DNA of 64,000 nt from JADGGM01 sp025449955 (GTDB lineage Bacteria; Gemmatimonadota; Gemmatimonadetes; Gemmatimonadales; Gemmatimonadaceae): NCBI GenBank assembly GCA_036554285.1, contig DATBNO010000117.1, forward strand, positions 1 through 64,000. Reading direction: 5' to 3'. Shown here piece by piece: positions 27,770 through 37,607 of this stretch. The notes beneath the pieces were generated by a model. It worked only from the letters and a program-made list of their open reading frames with translations. It made no database searches and was not told where the DNA came from. Within the stretch, counting starts at the first letter, position 1, and each line of letters opens with the position of its first letter. The position numbers were made by a program, and so were the translations under genes.

Positions 27770-30061
27770 CTAGCGGGCGGCCTCGGAGGAATCGATCGCG
27801 CACGTCAGCACGCCCGGAGCAGGCTCGCTATCGCGCATGAGAAGATCGATCTGCGACCCTCGATCCGCAAGCGCGCTCTCGATGGATCCGCCTAACAGGG
27901 CGCCCGCGACCTCGGCGCGCGCGGTTCCATAGGGTGCGAGCATCGCCCAACGCCACGCGTCCTCGGCGGCCAAGGCCGTGCCGCGCTCGCGCATGATGCC
28001 CGACGCGCGGGCGCGCGCAGCGAGCTCGACCAGGCGTCGTCGGGCCGCCGTCAACTGCTGCTCGCGATCGCCGGCCGCATTGCCGCATCGCCCGCCATCG
28101 ACGATCGCAATGACCGAGTCGCGAACGCCGCGCACCGGCGCGACGAGCGAGGCGAGCGACGCGGAGCTGTCGATGCCGGTCGTGTCCAACGGCACCTGGA
28201 GGACACGCCGCACCAGGTCGTACGGCGTCAGCACCCGGCCAGGGCCGTACCGCGTCAAATACCAGTCGCGCGTCGAGCGCGGCGGCGGCGCGACATCATC
28301 GAGCACGCTCACGAGGGCGGACCCGGCCTCGCCGGTGACATCGGGCGGGGTCACCGTGACGTAGCCGGTGAAGAGGTCATCCTGCACCGACGAGAGATAG
28401 CCGTTCATCCGCCCTTCGCGCGCCAACGACACGGCCACGAACCAGTCGACACTGCGCGCGAACACCTCCGTTGGGCGCATGCTCAACACATCGCGATCAT
28501 CCGGATCGACGGCCGTGAGCGACGCCGCGGTGAGGCCGCGAAGCGATGCGGCCAACTGGCCGCCGCGCGCATCGCGCACGGCGCGATCGGTGGCGTAGTC
28601 GCCGCGCACGGCGTAGCGACGCTCCGCGGCCTGCCAGTCGAGATCGTGTGCGATCTCGTGCGCAATGGTGCCGGCGCTCGTGGCCGACGGCAGATAGATG
28701 ATGCGGTGCACCGGATCGTGCAGAGCGAGTGCAACGCCGCGCAGCGGATTCTCGCCGAAATGGATACGTAGTCCCGTGAGATCGAGCGACGGCAACACAC
28801 GATCGAGATCGGCCAGCGCCGAGCCGAGCATCGCACGATAGTAGGGACGCCACGCCACGGGCACGCTGCCATCGAAGGTCACCGCCGTTAGGCCGTAGCG
28901 GTCGGTGAGCTGCGCGTCGGTCGGAGCCGGATCGCCGGGATACCACGGCGTTTCCTGCGCATACGCGCGGAGCGCGACGGCGGCGGCGAGCGTCGTCCGG
29001 GCGACCGCGATTCCAGGAGCCTGCTGTGCGACTAACGAACGCTCGGCGGCGAATCCCTCTTCGCCGCGCGAACGATACAGGAATCGCATGCGCGCCGTGT
29101 GCGCGCCGCTCTCGCCGCCGGGCTGGCGGAGCAGATCATCGCGATGCGTCCACATCGCGACGACGACTGGCGTCTCGGGCGGACGCGCGTGGCCCAACGC
29201 GAGGCGCTCCAATTGGCCGGCCGCGAGTCCGAGCAGCGACGCGCTCGAATCGAATTGGATTTCCTTCAACGGCTGACCCGACGCCTTGCGCAGCTCGTCC
29301 TGAAGACCGGGCGTAAGGCGCATGGCCTCGAGCTCGACATCCGGAGGCAGACGCTCCATGAGCGGCTGCTCGACTCTGAACCGTCGCTCGCGACGCCAGG
29401 CCTGCAGAAGCGCCAACGGATCCGCGTCATCGCGCCACGCGGCGCGCAAGAGATCGTTGACGTCGCGCTTGGCGAGCTCGCGATCACGGACGAGCGCCGC
29501 CGCCTGCGCCGCAATGTGCGGCGCATCGCTGCGCAAACGATGCTCCGCTGCCGCGAGCGTATACGCGAGGCGCACGGCCAACTCCCCCGCGCGCGGATCG
29601 TGCGCATCGCGGATGGTGCGGTCGATGAGCGCGTACTGCTGTTCGCCATCGGGAGCGCTCACGAGGGACACGCTGTCGGTGAGCGAGTCGAGCGCAATCG
29701 GGTTCACGTGATCGGCGTTGCCGTCGAGCGTGCGGGCGAGCAGCGCCCACGCAACCGAATCGCGAGACGCGACAGCCAGGCGCGGATCGCCCAACGCATA
29801 GTCGATCAATCGAAATGGACCGCCGAGACCGAGGCGCTGCCGCTCGAGATAGCCGAGCGCTACGACATGCTCGGAGTCGGCGCCGGACAGCATCTGCGAT
29901 GGCGGATGCGCAATCAGCCGCTCGGCGTACGCGCGACCCGAGCGCAGTTGCCCCGCGATCTGCGGACCAACGGCGATGCGCTCACACGCGCCGGCGACGA
30001 GCACCAGCGCGCCAAGCACGACGAGAGCGCGAACGCGACTGAAATGGAGCGGCGGGATCAT
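27770..30061 (-). CDS. HExxH-containing lipoprotein, putative zinc metallopeptidase
   Basis: The 763-residue protein has a lipoprotein signal (LGALVLVAGAC, Cys at about 26). A large helical region (about 30-440) is followed by HEIAHD with His468, Glu469 and His472 in TIAHEIAHDLDWQ, a gluzincin-type site. A third ligand may be in the DRDV or TEVFARSVDWF region about 70 residues later; the latter could supply Glu. It is upstream of, and 35 bases from, the RDD-SpoIIM gene on the same strand, so the two are likely co-transcribed. I do not recognise a named peptidase family. Confidence 0.8.
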   Translation of the reverse strand: MIPPLHFSRVRALVVLGALVLVAGACERIAVGPQIAGQLRSGRAYAERLIAHPPSQMLSGADSEHVVALGYLERQRLGLGGPFRLIDYALGDPRLAVASRDSVAWALLARTLDGNADHVNPIALDSLTDSVSLVSAPDGEQQYALIDRTIRDAHDPRAGELAVRLAYTLAAAEHRLRSDAPHIAAQAAALVRDRELAKRDVNDLLRAAWRDDADPLALLQAWRRERRFRVEQPLMERLPPDVELEAMRLTPGLQDELRKASGQPLKEIQFDSSASLLGLAAGQLERLALGHARPPETPVVVAMWTHRDDLLRQPGGESGAHTARMRFLYRSRGEEGFAAERSLVAQQAPGIAVARTTLAAAVALRAYAQETPWYPGDPAPTDAQLTDRYGLTAVTFDGSVPVAWRPYYRAMLGSALADLDRVLPSLDLTGLRIHFGENPLRGVALALHDPVHRIIYLPSATSAGTIAHEIAHDLDWQAAERRYAVRGDYATDRAVRDARGGQLAASLRGLTAASLTAVDPDDRDVLSMRPTEVFARSVDWFVAVSLAREGRMNGYLSSVQDDLFTGYVTVTPPDVTGEAGSALVSVLDDVAPPPRSTRDWYLTRYGPGRVLTPYDLVRRVLQVPLDTTGIDSSASLASLVAPVRGVRDSVIAIVDGGRCGNAAGDREQQLTAARRRLVELAARARASGIMRERGTALAAEDAWRWAMLAPYGTARAEVAGALLGGSIESALADRGSQIDLLMRDSEPAPGVLTCAIDSSEAAR

Positions 30062-30204
30062 CGTACCTGCGAATACCCACGAAGAAACGTGGAGTTGCCG
30101 CGCGCCGAGGCTCGAGGCTGAAGAGCCACTATTGAGGGGAGACGAGCAACCCGGGCGGGCGTCATGCGACAGGAGGGACGCGACCTGTCTTACATTAGTA
30201 CTGC

Positions 30205-31236
30205 GTGAGCAATGAACAAGTGCGCTACCTCACGGTTGACCCCGACCGACCGGACGCCCAGATCGTGCGGCGGGCGGGAGATGTGATACGGCGCGGCGGC
30301 CTGGTCGCATTCCCCACCGAGACGGTGTACGGCCTTGGCGCAAACGCTCTCGACGCAAGCGCCGTCGCCAGAATTTTCTCGGCGAAGGGCCGACCAACCT
30401 ACGACCCGCTGATCGTACATGTGTTGAACGCGGCGGGAGCACGTTCGGTTGCGCGTGCATGGCCGGAAACCGCGGAACGTCTCGCGGCGGCGTTCTGGCC
30501 GGGGCCGCTGACGTTGGTCGTGCCCAAACAACCTGTCGTGCCGGACATCGTGACGGCCGGCCTGGACACCGTTGCGCTTCGGGTGCCATCGCACGCCGTT
30601 GCCCGTGCAATCCTGAAGGCAGCGAGCGTGCCGGTCGCCGCACCCAGCGCGAACCGATTCACAGAAGTATCACCGACGCGAGCCGAGCACGTGGCACGCA
30701 CGTTGGGCGATCGCGTGGATCTGATCATCGATGGCGGCCCAACGACGATCGGGATCGAGTCGACCGTGGTGGACGTGTCCGGTGAGCGACCCACGGTCTT
30801 ACGGCCGGGGACGATTCCGGTTCCCGATCTGGCCGCCGCACTCGGCGCGTTAGACATCGCGGTGGCGACCGGCGACGGCGGAGGCGCGACGGCGCGTCCG
30901 TCGCCGGGGATGTTGGACCGGCACTACGCGCCGCGCGCGCGGCTTCATCTGTTCGACGAACGGTCGCGGGGGTACGCGGCCCGGTTGGCGGTCGAGCGCG
31001 CGGCAGCCGCTGACACCGTGGGCGCGATGCTGCTGACCGGGTTGGATGCGCCCGTGCGCCATGCGCTCGCGATGCCTAACGAGCCGGCCGGCTACGCTCG
31101 CGCGCTCTATCACGCGCTGCACACACTCGACGCGGCGGGGTGCGACCTGATATTCGTGGAAGCGGTACCGGACACGCCGGCGTGGGCAGGCGTGCGCGAC
31201 CGCCTGGTCCGCGCTGCCCGCCCGGCCGAAGTCTAA
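30205..31236 (+). CDS. L-threonylcarbamoyladenylate synthase (TsaC/Sua5 type)
   Basis: The enzyme makes threonylcarbamoyl-AMP for the t6A37 modification of ANN-reading tRNAs. The YrdC domain (about 15-200) has KGRPTYDPLIVHV, PGPLTLVVPK, VALRVPSH, AAPSANRFTEVSPT and GIESTVVD. A Sua5-type C-terminal domain (about 225-343) begins after PSPGMLDRHYAP, a typical linker. The GTG start lacks a Shine-Dalgarno. A TACATT box at 30191-30196 lies eight bases upstream, so the mRNA may be leaderless. Confidence 0.94.
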   Translation: MSNEQVRYLTVDPDRPDAQIVRRAGDVIRRGGLVAFPTETVYGLGANALDASAVARIFSAKGRPTYDPLIVHVLNAAGARSVARAWPETAERLAAAFWPGPLTLVVPKQPVVPDIVTAGLDTVALRVPSHAVARAILKAASVPVAAPSANRFTEVSPTRAEHVARTLGDRVDLIIDGGPTTIGIESTVVDVSGERPTVLRPGTIPVPDLAAALGALDIAVATGDGGGATARPSPGMLDRHYAPRARLHLFDERSRGYAARLAVERAAAADTVGAMLLTGLDAPVRHALAMPNEPAGYARALYHALHTLDAAGCDLIFVEAVPDTPAWAGVRDRLVRAARPAEV

Positions 31237-31243
31237 CGGTCGC

Positions 31244-32209
31244 TTACGCCGTGCGTGCGCCGCCCACCAGCCGGCGGAACGCGCGGCCGATTCGCGACGA
31301 GCCCGCGCCGCGATCCAGCGCCTCGGCCAATTGGCGGCCGTACTGCCAGCGCTTGTCCAGCTGCTTGTCCAAGCACCGCTCGACCGCCGCAATCAGATCG
31401 CGCGGCGCACCGGGCGCCAGCGACGCGAGCGGCGGCACCGGCGAGAACATGTGCTTGGCCGTGATCTCGGCGAACGACTCGCCAGTGAACGGCAAGCGGC
31501 CGGCGAGCATCAGATAGCCGAGCACGCCGAGTCCGTAGAGATCGCTGCGGCCATCGAGATCGGCCTCACCCACCGCCTGCTCCGGCGACATGAAGTGCGG
31601 CGTGCCGAACGCACAGCGCAGCTCGGACGGGCGCGGATCCCACGACCGACGGCGCGCAACGCTGAAGTCAGCGAGCAGCGCGCGTCCCGTTTCCCGATCG
31701 ACGAGCACATTCTCCGGCTTGAGGTCGCGGTGCACCACGCCCTGCCCGTGCGCATAGTCCAACGCACGCGCGATCTGAATGAGCACCAGCCGCGCCTCCT
31801 CGGGCGACAGCCGGCCCTGCGCGCGAATGCGGTCGCCTAACGAATCGCCCGGTACGTAGCGCATGGCCATGTACATCACGCGCGCCGTCTCGCCGAACGC
31901 GTAGAGCGGCACGATGCCCGGGTGCTCGAGCTGTGCCGAGAGCCGGGCTTCGGCGCGGAAGCGCTCCCGCGCATCCTCGCGCGTGCGCAGATCGTTGCGC
32001 AATACCTTGAGCGCAACGTGGCGATGCAGCGCGACGTCGCGCGCGAGATACACGGCTCCCATTCCACCGCGGCCCAACGGGCGAACCACCTGGTACTGGC
32101 GCGTGAGCTCGCGCGCCACGAGATCGCGTTCGATGTCCGGGGTGCCGCGCTCGAGCGTCGGCGTTAGACGGGGACCGCGGACAACGGAATCGAGTACGAG
32201 CGCTTCCAT
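31244..32209 (-). CDS. Soluble serine/threonine protein kinase with DFS for DFG
   Basis: The 321-residue, Hanks-type kinase has a glycine loop GRGGMG (46-51), Lys68 in ALKVL, catalytic HRDLKPEN (His160, Asp162, Lys164, Asn167), and an APE-like SPEQA. The metal-binding motif is Asp181-Phe182-Ser183, so the usual DFG glycine is Ser. There is no transmembrane segment and no PASTA domain; the protein ends about 30 residues after the kinase core. It is convergent with the Sua5 gene (seven-base gap). Activity is probable since Asp181 remains; the effect of Ser183 is untested. Confidence 0.92.
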   Translation of the reverse strand: MEALVLDSVVRGPRLTPTLERGTPDIERDLVARELTRQYQVVRPLGRGGMGAVYLARDVALHRHVALKVLRNDLRTREDARERFRAEARLSAQLEHPGIVPLYAFGETARVMYMAMRYVPGDSLGDRIRAQGRLSPEEARLVLIQIARALDYAHGQGVVHRDLKPENVLVDRETGRALLADFSVARRRSWDPRPSELRCAFGTPHFMSPEQAVGEADLDGRSDLYGLGVLGYLMLAGRLPFTGESFAEITAKHMFSPVPPLASLAPGAPRDLIAAVERCLDKQLDKRWQYGRQLAEALDRGAGSSRIGRAFRRLVGGARTA

Positions 32210-32504
32210 GCAATGCTCTTAGTCGAAGTGGACGGATGAGCCCAACTATAGGTAGCCCATATGAAAGTACCGGGCCAACGCGATCAGCTATCTAAGTTGT
32301 TGCTCTACTTACTGTTACAGCTGCACCAGCCAGCCGATTCGACGCGTCGCTGTCCGGAAATGGGACTGTTCGTGCCGAGAATGGAACGGCGTGCGTACAA
32401 CCATCCCGCGTACTTGGAATTGGATGATGGAATCGGCGATTTGGTTGCTTCGAGCGCGCGCGATGGCGCCCGAGCGTGACTCGATCGTGACCGCGGCGGC
32501 CACG
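32210..32504. other. Lower-GC intergenic stretch with no convincing gene
   Basis: This 295-base gap between two minus-strand genes is visibly richer in A and T than its surroundings, especially 32240-32440. A 72-codon plus-strand frame starts with ATG at 32261 but has no ribosome binding site, no family resemblance and poor codon bias, so I do not call it. I see no clear hairpin or promoter. It may hold the promoter of the kinase gene or a remnant. Confidence 0.4.
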
Positions 32505-34463
32505 TCAGCCGCGCAAAACTTCTCGCGCTTTCGTTAGGAGTTCCTGCGGTGTGAACGGCTTCTGCAGGAACGGGCGGCCCTTGTCGAGAATCCCCTGTCG
32601 GATCACGACGTCGTCCGTGTAGCCGGACACGAACAGGATCTTGGACGAGGGCCGCGCCGATGCGAGACGCTCGGCGAGCTCGCGGCCGCCCATCTCCGGC
32701 ATCACGACATCGGTGATGACGAGATCGACATCGCCGCCATGGCCCGTGGCCACGCGCATCGCATCCTTGCCGTGACGCGCTTCGAGCACCGCGTACCCGT
32801 GGGTCTCGAGCACCCGCCGCATGAGCGGGCGCAGCGACTCGTCGTCCTCCACCAGGAGCACGGTCTCGTTTCCGTTAGGCGTGGAGGCCGGATCGTCGGT
32901 CCGCGGCCCGGCAGCGGCGTCGCCCACGGCCAGGCGCGGAAGGCAGATGTCCACCGTCGTCCCGCGTCCCGGCGTGCTGCGCACGACGACGTCGCCGTCA
33001 CTCTGTTTGACAATGCCGTAGACGGTCGCGAGACCAAGACCGGTGCCCTGCCCCAATCCTTTAGTAGTGAAGAACGGCTCGAAAACGTGCCCCAACGTTT
33101 CGGCGCTCATCCCGATGCCGGTGTCGCGCACGGACAGTGTCACGTAGCTCCCCGGCGGCAAGCCGAGTCCGTCGTCGAGCTCGTGGCCGGTGCGCATCAC
33201 GTTGTCGGTCTCGATGAGCAGCACGCCGCCGTCGGGCATCGCGTCGCGCGCGTTGACGGCGAGGTTCATGAGCACCTGCTCGACCTGACCGGGATCGGCG
33301 CGCACCCAGCACGACTCGGGCGCCAGGTGGATCACGAGCTCGACGTCTTCACCGATGAGCCTAACGAGCATACGCTCCATCTCGGCGACGGTGTCGTTGA
33401 GATCGAGCACGCGCGGTTGGAGCAGCTGCTTGCGGCTGAAGGCGAGCAGTTGCCGCGTGAGCGCGGTGGCGCGATCGGCTGACTTCTGAATCTCGCGCGC
33501 GTCGATGGCGCGCGGGTCATCGGGCGGCAAGCCATCGCGCAGCAACTGGCTGTAGGTCTTGATGGCGGTCAGGATATTGTTGAAGTCGTGCGCGATGCCG
33601 CCGGCGAGCCGTCCGACGGCTTCCATTTTCATCGCATGACTCAACTGACCCTCGAGCTGCTTGCGCTCGCTGATGTCCACCACGGCGATGCCGGTGCCGA
33701 GGAGCCGCTGGTCCGGCGTCCTAACGGGATAGGCGCTCACCAACCATGAGCTCGCGCGACCGAATCCCGTGGGCCGCACGTCGTCGAGCTCAAAGGCGAC
33801 CATCGGCTGTCCCGTCTCGATCACCTTGTGCAACGTCGATTCGAGGCGACTGGCCAGCACCGGGAGCGCGTCGTGCAACGGGCGGCCCGCGTGACCGCCG
33901 TCGCCGACACCATTCATCTCGGCGAGGACGCGATTGACCAGCACGCAATTGAAGTCGCGATCGACGTACGCGAAGCCGACGGGAGATGAGGCGAGCAGCG
34001 TGTCGAGCACCGCGAGCGCCTCTTGGCGGCGACGCGCGAGCAACACCGCGCTCTCGCGATCGATCGCAGCTTCGGTCGCGATGCGCGCCAGCTCGGATTC
34101 GCGCACCTTGGCCGCGTCGCGCGAGCGACGGATCATGGCCACGCCTTCTGACAGGAGGCCGAACATCACGAGGCGCGAGACGAAGCCCCACACGCTTGCC
34201 GTCTCGCGAAAGCCCGGGACGTGTACCAGCCACGTGAGACCGGCTGCACCGAGGATCGCACTGAGGAGACCTGCGATGCGACCGCGGCGCCACGTGCAGA
34301 GTGTGATCGCAGCGCCGAAGACGAAGAACGCCGTGGGGTGCGCCAGCAGCTCGGACGCGCGACCAACGAAGATCGCCGCACCGATCCACGCGAGCGTTTC
34401 GGCGTACGGTACAAGCGCACGCACGGCCGTGAACATCGGTCTGCTCTTCCGCTCGCCTTCCAT
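32505..34463 (-). CDS. Hybrid histidine kinase (membrane, PAS, HisKA, HATPase, receiver)
   Basis: The 652-residue protein has about four membrane helices (10-110), a coiled coil, and a PAS domain (about 150-270, with SSPVGFAYVDRDFNCVLVN). The HisKA domain has His292 in GGIAHDFNNILTAI and the HATPase domain has NLAVNARDAM, DTGIGM and GTGLGLATVYG. The C-terminal receiver has Asp585 in TDVVMPEMGG and LQKPF near the end. It would pass phosphate from His292 to Asp585. There is no output domain, so a partner phosphotransferase or regulator must act; none is adjacent. The start at ATG 34463 is picked because upstream extension is Arg-rich. Confidence 0.9.
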   Translation of the reverse strand: MEGERKSRPMFTAVRALVPYAETLAWIGAAIFVGRASELLAHPTAFFVFGAAITLCTWRRGRIAGLLSAILGAAGLTWLVHVPGFRETASVWGFVSRLVMFGLLSEGVAMIRRSRDAAKVRESELARIATEAAIDRESAVLLARRRQEALAVLDTLLASSPVGFAYVDRDFNCVLVNRVLAEMNGVGDGGHAGRPLHDALPVLASRLESTLHKVIETGQPMVAFELDDVRPTGFGRASSWLVSAYPVRTPDQRLLGTGIAVVDISERKQLEGQLSHAMKMEAVGRLAGGIAHDFNNILTAIKTYSQLLRDGLPPDDPRAIDAREIQKSADRATALTRQLLAFSRKQLLQPRVLDLNDTVAEMERMLVRLIGEDVELVIHLAPESCWVRADPGQVEQVLMNLAVNARDAMPDGGVLLIETDNVMRTGHELDDGLGLPPGSYVTLSVRDTGIGMSAETLGHVFEPFFTTKGLGQGTGLGLATVYGIVKQSDGDVVVRSTPGRGTTVDICLPRLAVGDAAAGPRTDDPASTPNGNETVLLVEDDESLRPLMRRVLETHGYAVLEARHGKDAMRVATGHGGDVDLVITDVVMPEMGGRELAERLASARPSSKILFVSGYTDDVVIRQGILDKGRPFLQKPFTPQELLTKAREVLRG

Positions 34464-34665
34464 ATGTAGATGCGTCAGGCCCGGGGGAGGTCTTCGAATC
34501 GACGTCGGATGGTAGGCGCCCGCGCGCGGAAGTCGCGCAGCACGGAGGCTGGTTGAGCGGCAATATACCGCATGCATTCGCCGAGCGCTCCTCGGTGCCG
34601 GAGACGGGCACTAGGTTTCGCGAAAGCGGCGGACATTGACCGCGTATTTCACTGCGGAGATCGGC

Positions 34666-37512
34666 ATGTCTTCAGGTGTTTGCAGATTCGCGGTCGCGCT
34701 CGGCGTACTAGCGATGGGCACGATCGGCGCGACGGGCGTACTGGCGCAGGACTCGTCGGCGCGGGCGCCGTCGCTCTCGGCGCCCATTCCCGTCGACCCG
34801 AATGTGACGACCGGCGTGCTGCCTAACGGGCTGCACTACTACATTCGCGTGAACCACAAGCCCGAGCACCGCGCCGAGCTGCGGTTGGTGGTGAACGCCG
34901 GATCGGTTCTCGAGGACAGTGCGCAGCGCGGGATCGCGCACCTCGTGGAGCACATGTCGTTCGGCGGCACCACGCACTTCAAGCGCGAAGCGTTGGTGAA
35001 CTATCTGGAGTCGACCGGCGTGCGATTCGGCGCCGACCTCAACGCCGGGACGAGCTTCGACGAGACGGTCTATCAGCTCACGGTGCCGACCGACAGCGCG
35101 AAGCTCTTGCAACGCGGCATTCAAATTTTGGGCGACTGGGCCGGCGGCGTCACGTTCGACACCGCGGCGCTGAGGCGTGAGCGGCGCGTCGTGACGGAAG
35201 AGTGGCGTCTGGGCCGCGGCGCCGGCCAGCGCATCGAGGACAAACAATTCCCCGTTTTGTTTGCGAACTCGAGGTACGCTCGCCGCCTTCCGATCGGCGA
35301 TCCACACATCATCGCGACGGCGCCGCGTTCAGAGCTCCTACGTTTCTATCATGATTGGTATCGACCAGATCTCATGGCGGTGGTCGTCGTCGGTGACTTC
35401 GACAAGACGCAAGTCGAGCAATGGGTGAAGCAAGATCTGGGATCCGTGCCCGAACCCAAGTCGCGTCCCGATCGCGTGGTGTATCCAGTGCCCGACCACG
35501 ACAGCACGTTGGTGTCCGTGGTGACGGATCCGGAAGCGACGACGTCGCGAGTGACGATGTACTTCCTGCAACCGGTGCGGCGCGACAGTACGGTAGGCGA
35601 CTATCGCGAGGCGTTGGTGCGCGGCGTCTACAACGACATGTTGGATGACCGGCTCGCCGAGATCACCCAGCGACCGGATGCGCCGTTCCTGAACGCGGCG
35701 TCCGACCAGGGGAGTTTGATCCGGTCCAAGGACGTGTACGAGCTCTCCGCGCTGGTCAAAGACGGCGGCATTGCACGAGGGCTGCGCGCGGTCCTAACGG
35801 AAGCAGCGCGCGTGGAGCAGCACGGCTTCACGGCCACGGAGCTGGCGCGCGAGAAAGCGAACATGCTTCGCGCGACCGAGCAGGAATACGCCGAGCGCGA
35901 CAAGACACCGTCGGAGGTGTTCGTCTCGGATTACGTGGACAACTTCCTCGACCACACGTCGATGCCGAGCGTGGCGCAGGAGTTCGACCTGATGCGGGCG
36001 CTGCTGCCCGGGATCACGCTGGACGAAGTGAACGCGCTGGCCAGCAAGTGGCTGTCGGGCCGCAGCCGCGTGATCACGGCGAGCGGTCCGAGCCGGGACA
36101 GCGCGCTCATGCCTAACGGAGCGGAGCTGGCGGCGATGGCCGACAGTGTGGAGCACACGTCCGTCGTCGCGTACGTCGACTCCGTGGCCAACGCGCCGCT
36201 GGTGGCGCAGGCGCCGGCCGCTGGTCGCGTGGTGTCTTCGCGCAGCATACCCGCCGTGGGGGTCACCGAATGGACGCTGTCGAACGGCGTGCACGTTTTG
36301 CTCAAGCCGACCACCTTCAAGGACGACGAGCTGTTGTTCCGAGCGTTCGCCCCCGGCGGCACGTCGCTCGCCGACGACTCGGTGCTCGTGCCGGCGCAGA
36401 CGGCGAGCGACGTCGTGGACGCGAGCGGCGTGGGCGCCTTCAACGCGACCGAGCTCGAGAAGGCGCTCGCCGGCAAGACGGTGTCCGTCGACCCCTACGT
36501 CGGCAGGTACGAGCAAGGGGTGACCGGCGGCGGTTCACCGCGTGATGCAGAAGCGATGTTCCAGTTAGTCTATCTGTACTTCACGGCGCCGCGCGCCGAC
36601 ACGGCCGCGTTTCTGGCGTATCAAACGCGCATGAAAGAGTTGCTCGCCAATCGCGGCGCGAGTCCGGCCTCGGCGTTCTCGGACACGATTCAGACGACGT
36701 TGTATCAGCACAACCCGCGGCTGGCACCGCCCACCAGCGCGACGTACGCGAAGATGAATCTCGGCGAATCGATGGCGTTCTATCGCGCACGGTTTGCGAA
36801 CGCGTCCGATTTCACGTTCCTCATCGTGGGCAACATCGACACGACGGTGCTCAAGCCGCTCATCGAGCGCTACATCGGCGGCCTGCCATCGTCGAACACG
36901 CATCAAGCGTGGCGCGACGTGGGCATCGACTTCGCACGGGGGGTGATCCATCGCGACGTGCGCCGGGGTGCCGAGCCCAAGAGCAACACGGACATCATTT
37001 TCACCGGTCCGCTCACCTTTACGCGGCACGCGGTGTACGAGCTGCAAGCGCTGGAGGATGTGCTCGAGATCAGATTGCGCGAGCGTTTGCGCGAGCAGCT
37101 GGGCGGAACGTACGGCGTGAACGTGAGCGCGATTCCGTCGCAGTTTCCGCGCGCGCGCTACGAGATCGCGATCACGTTCGGCTCGGCGCCCGAACGGGTG
37201 AGCGAGCTGGTGCGCGCGGCGCACGCCGAGCTCGATTCGATCAAGACGTATGGGCCCACGGCTGCCGACATCGAGAAGGTTCGCGAGACCGAGCTGCGCG
37301 AGCGGGAAACAGGGCTCACGCAAAACGGCTTCTGGCTAACGGTCCTGCACAGCTATCTGTACAACCAGTGGAACCTCGACGAGATTCCCGCGTTCACGGA
37401 TGAGGTGCACGCGTTGAGCGCCGACGCGGTGCGCGATGCGGCGCGGCGGTATCTCGATGATCGGAACGTGGTGCAAGTGTCGCTCTATCCAGAGTTAGGC
37501 GCGAGCCGGTGA
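34666..37512 (+). CDS. M16 family zinc metallopeptidase (two-domain, exported)
   Basis: The 948-residue protein has a signal peptide ending near VLAQD, then an M16 domain with the inverted zinc motif His92-Leu-Val-Glu95-His96 in GIAHLVEHMSFGGT. The distal Glu is at about 178 in VVTEEW. An inactive-type second half (about 525-940) lacks the HxxEH motif. The fused architecture resembles PqqL-type periplasmic peptidases. ATG 34666 follows GGAG by about seven bases; a TTG start at 34636 is less likely. It is divergent from the hybrid kinase. Confidence 0.92.
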   Translation: MSSGVCRFAVALGVLAMGTIGATGVLAQDSSARAPSLSAPIPVDPNVTTGVLPNGLHYYIRVNHKPEHRAELRLVVNAGSVLEDSAQRGIAHLVEHMSFGGTTHFKREALVNYLESTGVRFGADLNAGTSFDETVYQLTVPTDSAKLLQRGIQILGDWAGGVTFDTAALRRERRVVTEEWRLGRGAGQRIEDKQFPVLFANSRYARRLPIGDPHIIATAPRSELLRFYHDWYRPDLMAVVVVGDFDKTQVEQWVKQDLGSVPEPKSRPDRVVYPVPDHDSTLVSVVTDPEATTSRVTMYFLQPVRRDSTVGDYREALVRGVYNDMLDDRLAEITQRPDAPFLNAASDQGSLIRSKDVYELSALVKDGGIARGLRAVLTEAARVEQHGFTATELAREKANMLRATEQEYAERDKTPSEVFVSDYVDNFLDHTSMPSVAQEFDLMRALLPGITLDEVNALASKWLSGRSRVITASGPSRDSALMPNGAELAAMADSVEHTSVVAYVDSVANAPLVAQAPAAGRVVSSRSIPAVGVTEWTLSNGVHVLLKPTTFKDDELLFRAFAPGGTSLADDSVLVPAQTASDVVDASGVGAFNATELEKALAGKTVSVDPYVGRYEQGVTGGGSPRDAEAMFQLVYLYFTAPRADTAAFLAYQTRMKELLANRGASPASAFSDTIQTTLYQHNPRLAPPTSATYAKMNLGESMAFYRARFANASDFTFLIVGNIDTTVLKPLIERYIGGLPSSNTHQAWRDVGIDFARGVIHRDVRRGAEPKSNTDIIFTGPLTFTRHAVYELQALEDVLEIRLRERLREQLGGTYGVNVSAIPSQFPRARYEIAITFGSAPERVSELVRAAHAELDSIKTYGPTAADIEKVRETELRERETGLTQNGFWLTVLHSYLYNQWNLDEIPAFTDEVHALSADAVRDAARRYLDDRNVVQVSLYPELGASR

Positions 37513-37607
37513 GCGTTCCCGGCGGCCGGCCGTGACCGGCACGCCGCGCCGGCCGTCTTCGACCATAGTGGTTCAGCACGTTTCCTTCACCGGCGCTGCC
37601 TCAGTCT

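Noticed and set aside
26433..27773. 446-codon plus-strand frame antisense to the RDD-SpoIIM gene
   Set aside because: The minus strand has clear membrane and domain motifs; the plus frame has none.
32261..32479. 72-codon plus-strand frame in the lower-GC gap
   Set aside because: No ribosome binding site, no family resemblance, and it lies in a likely regulatory gap.
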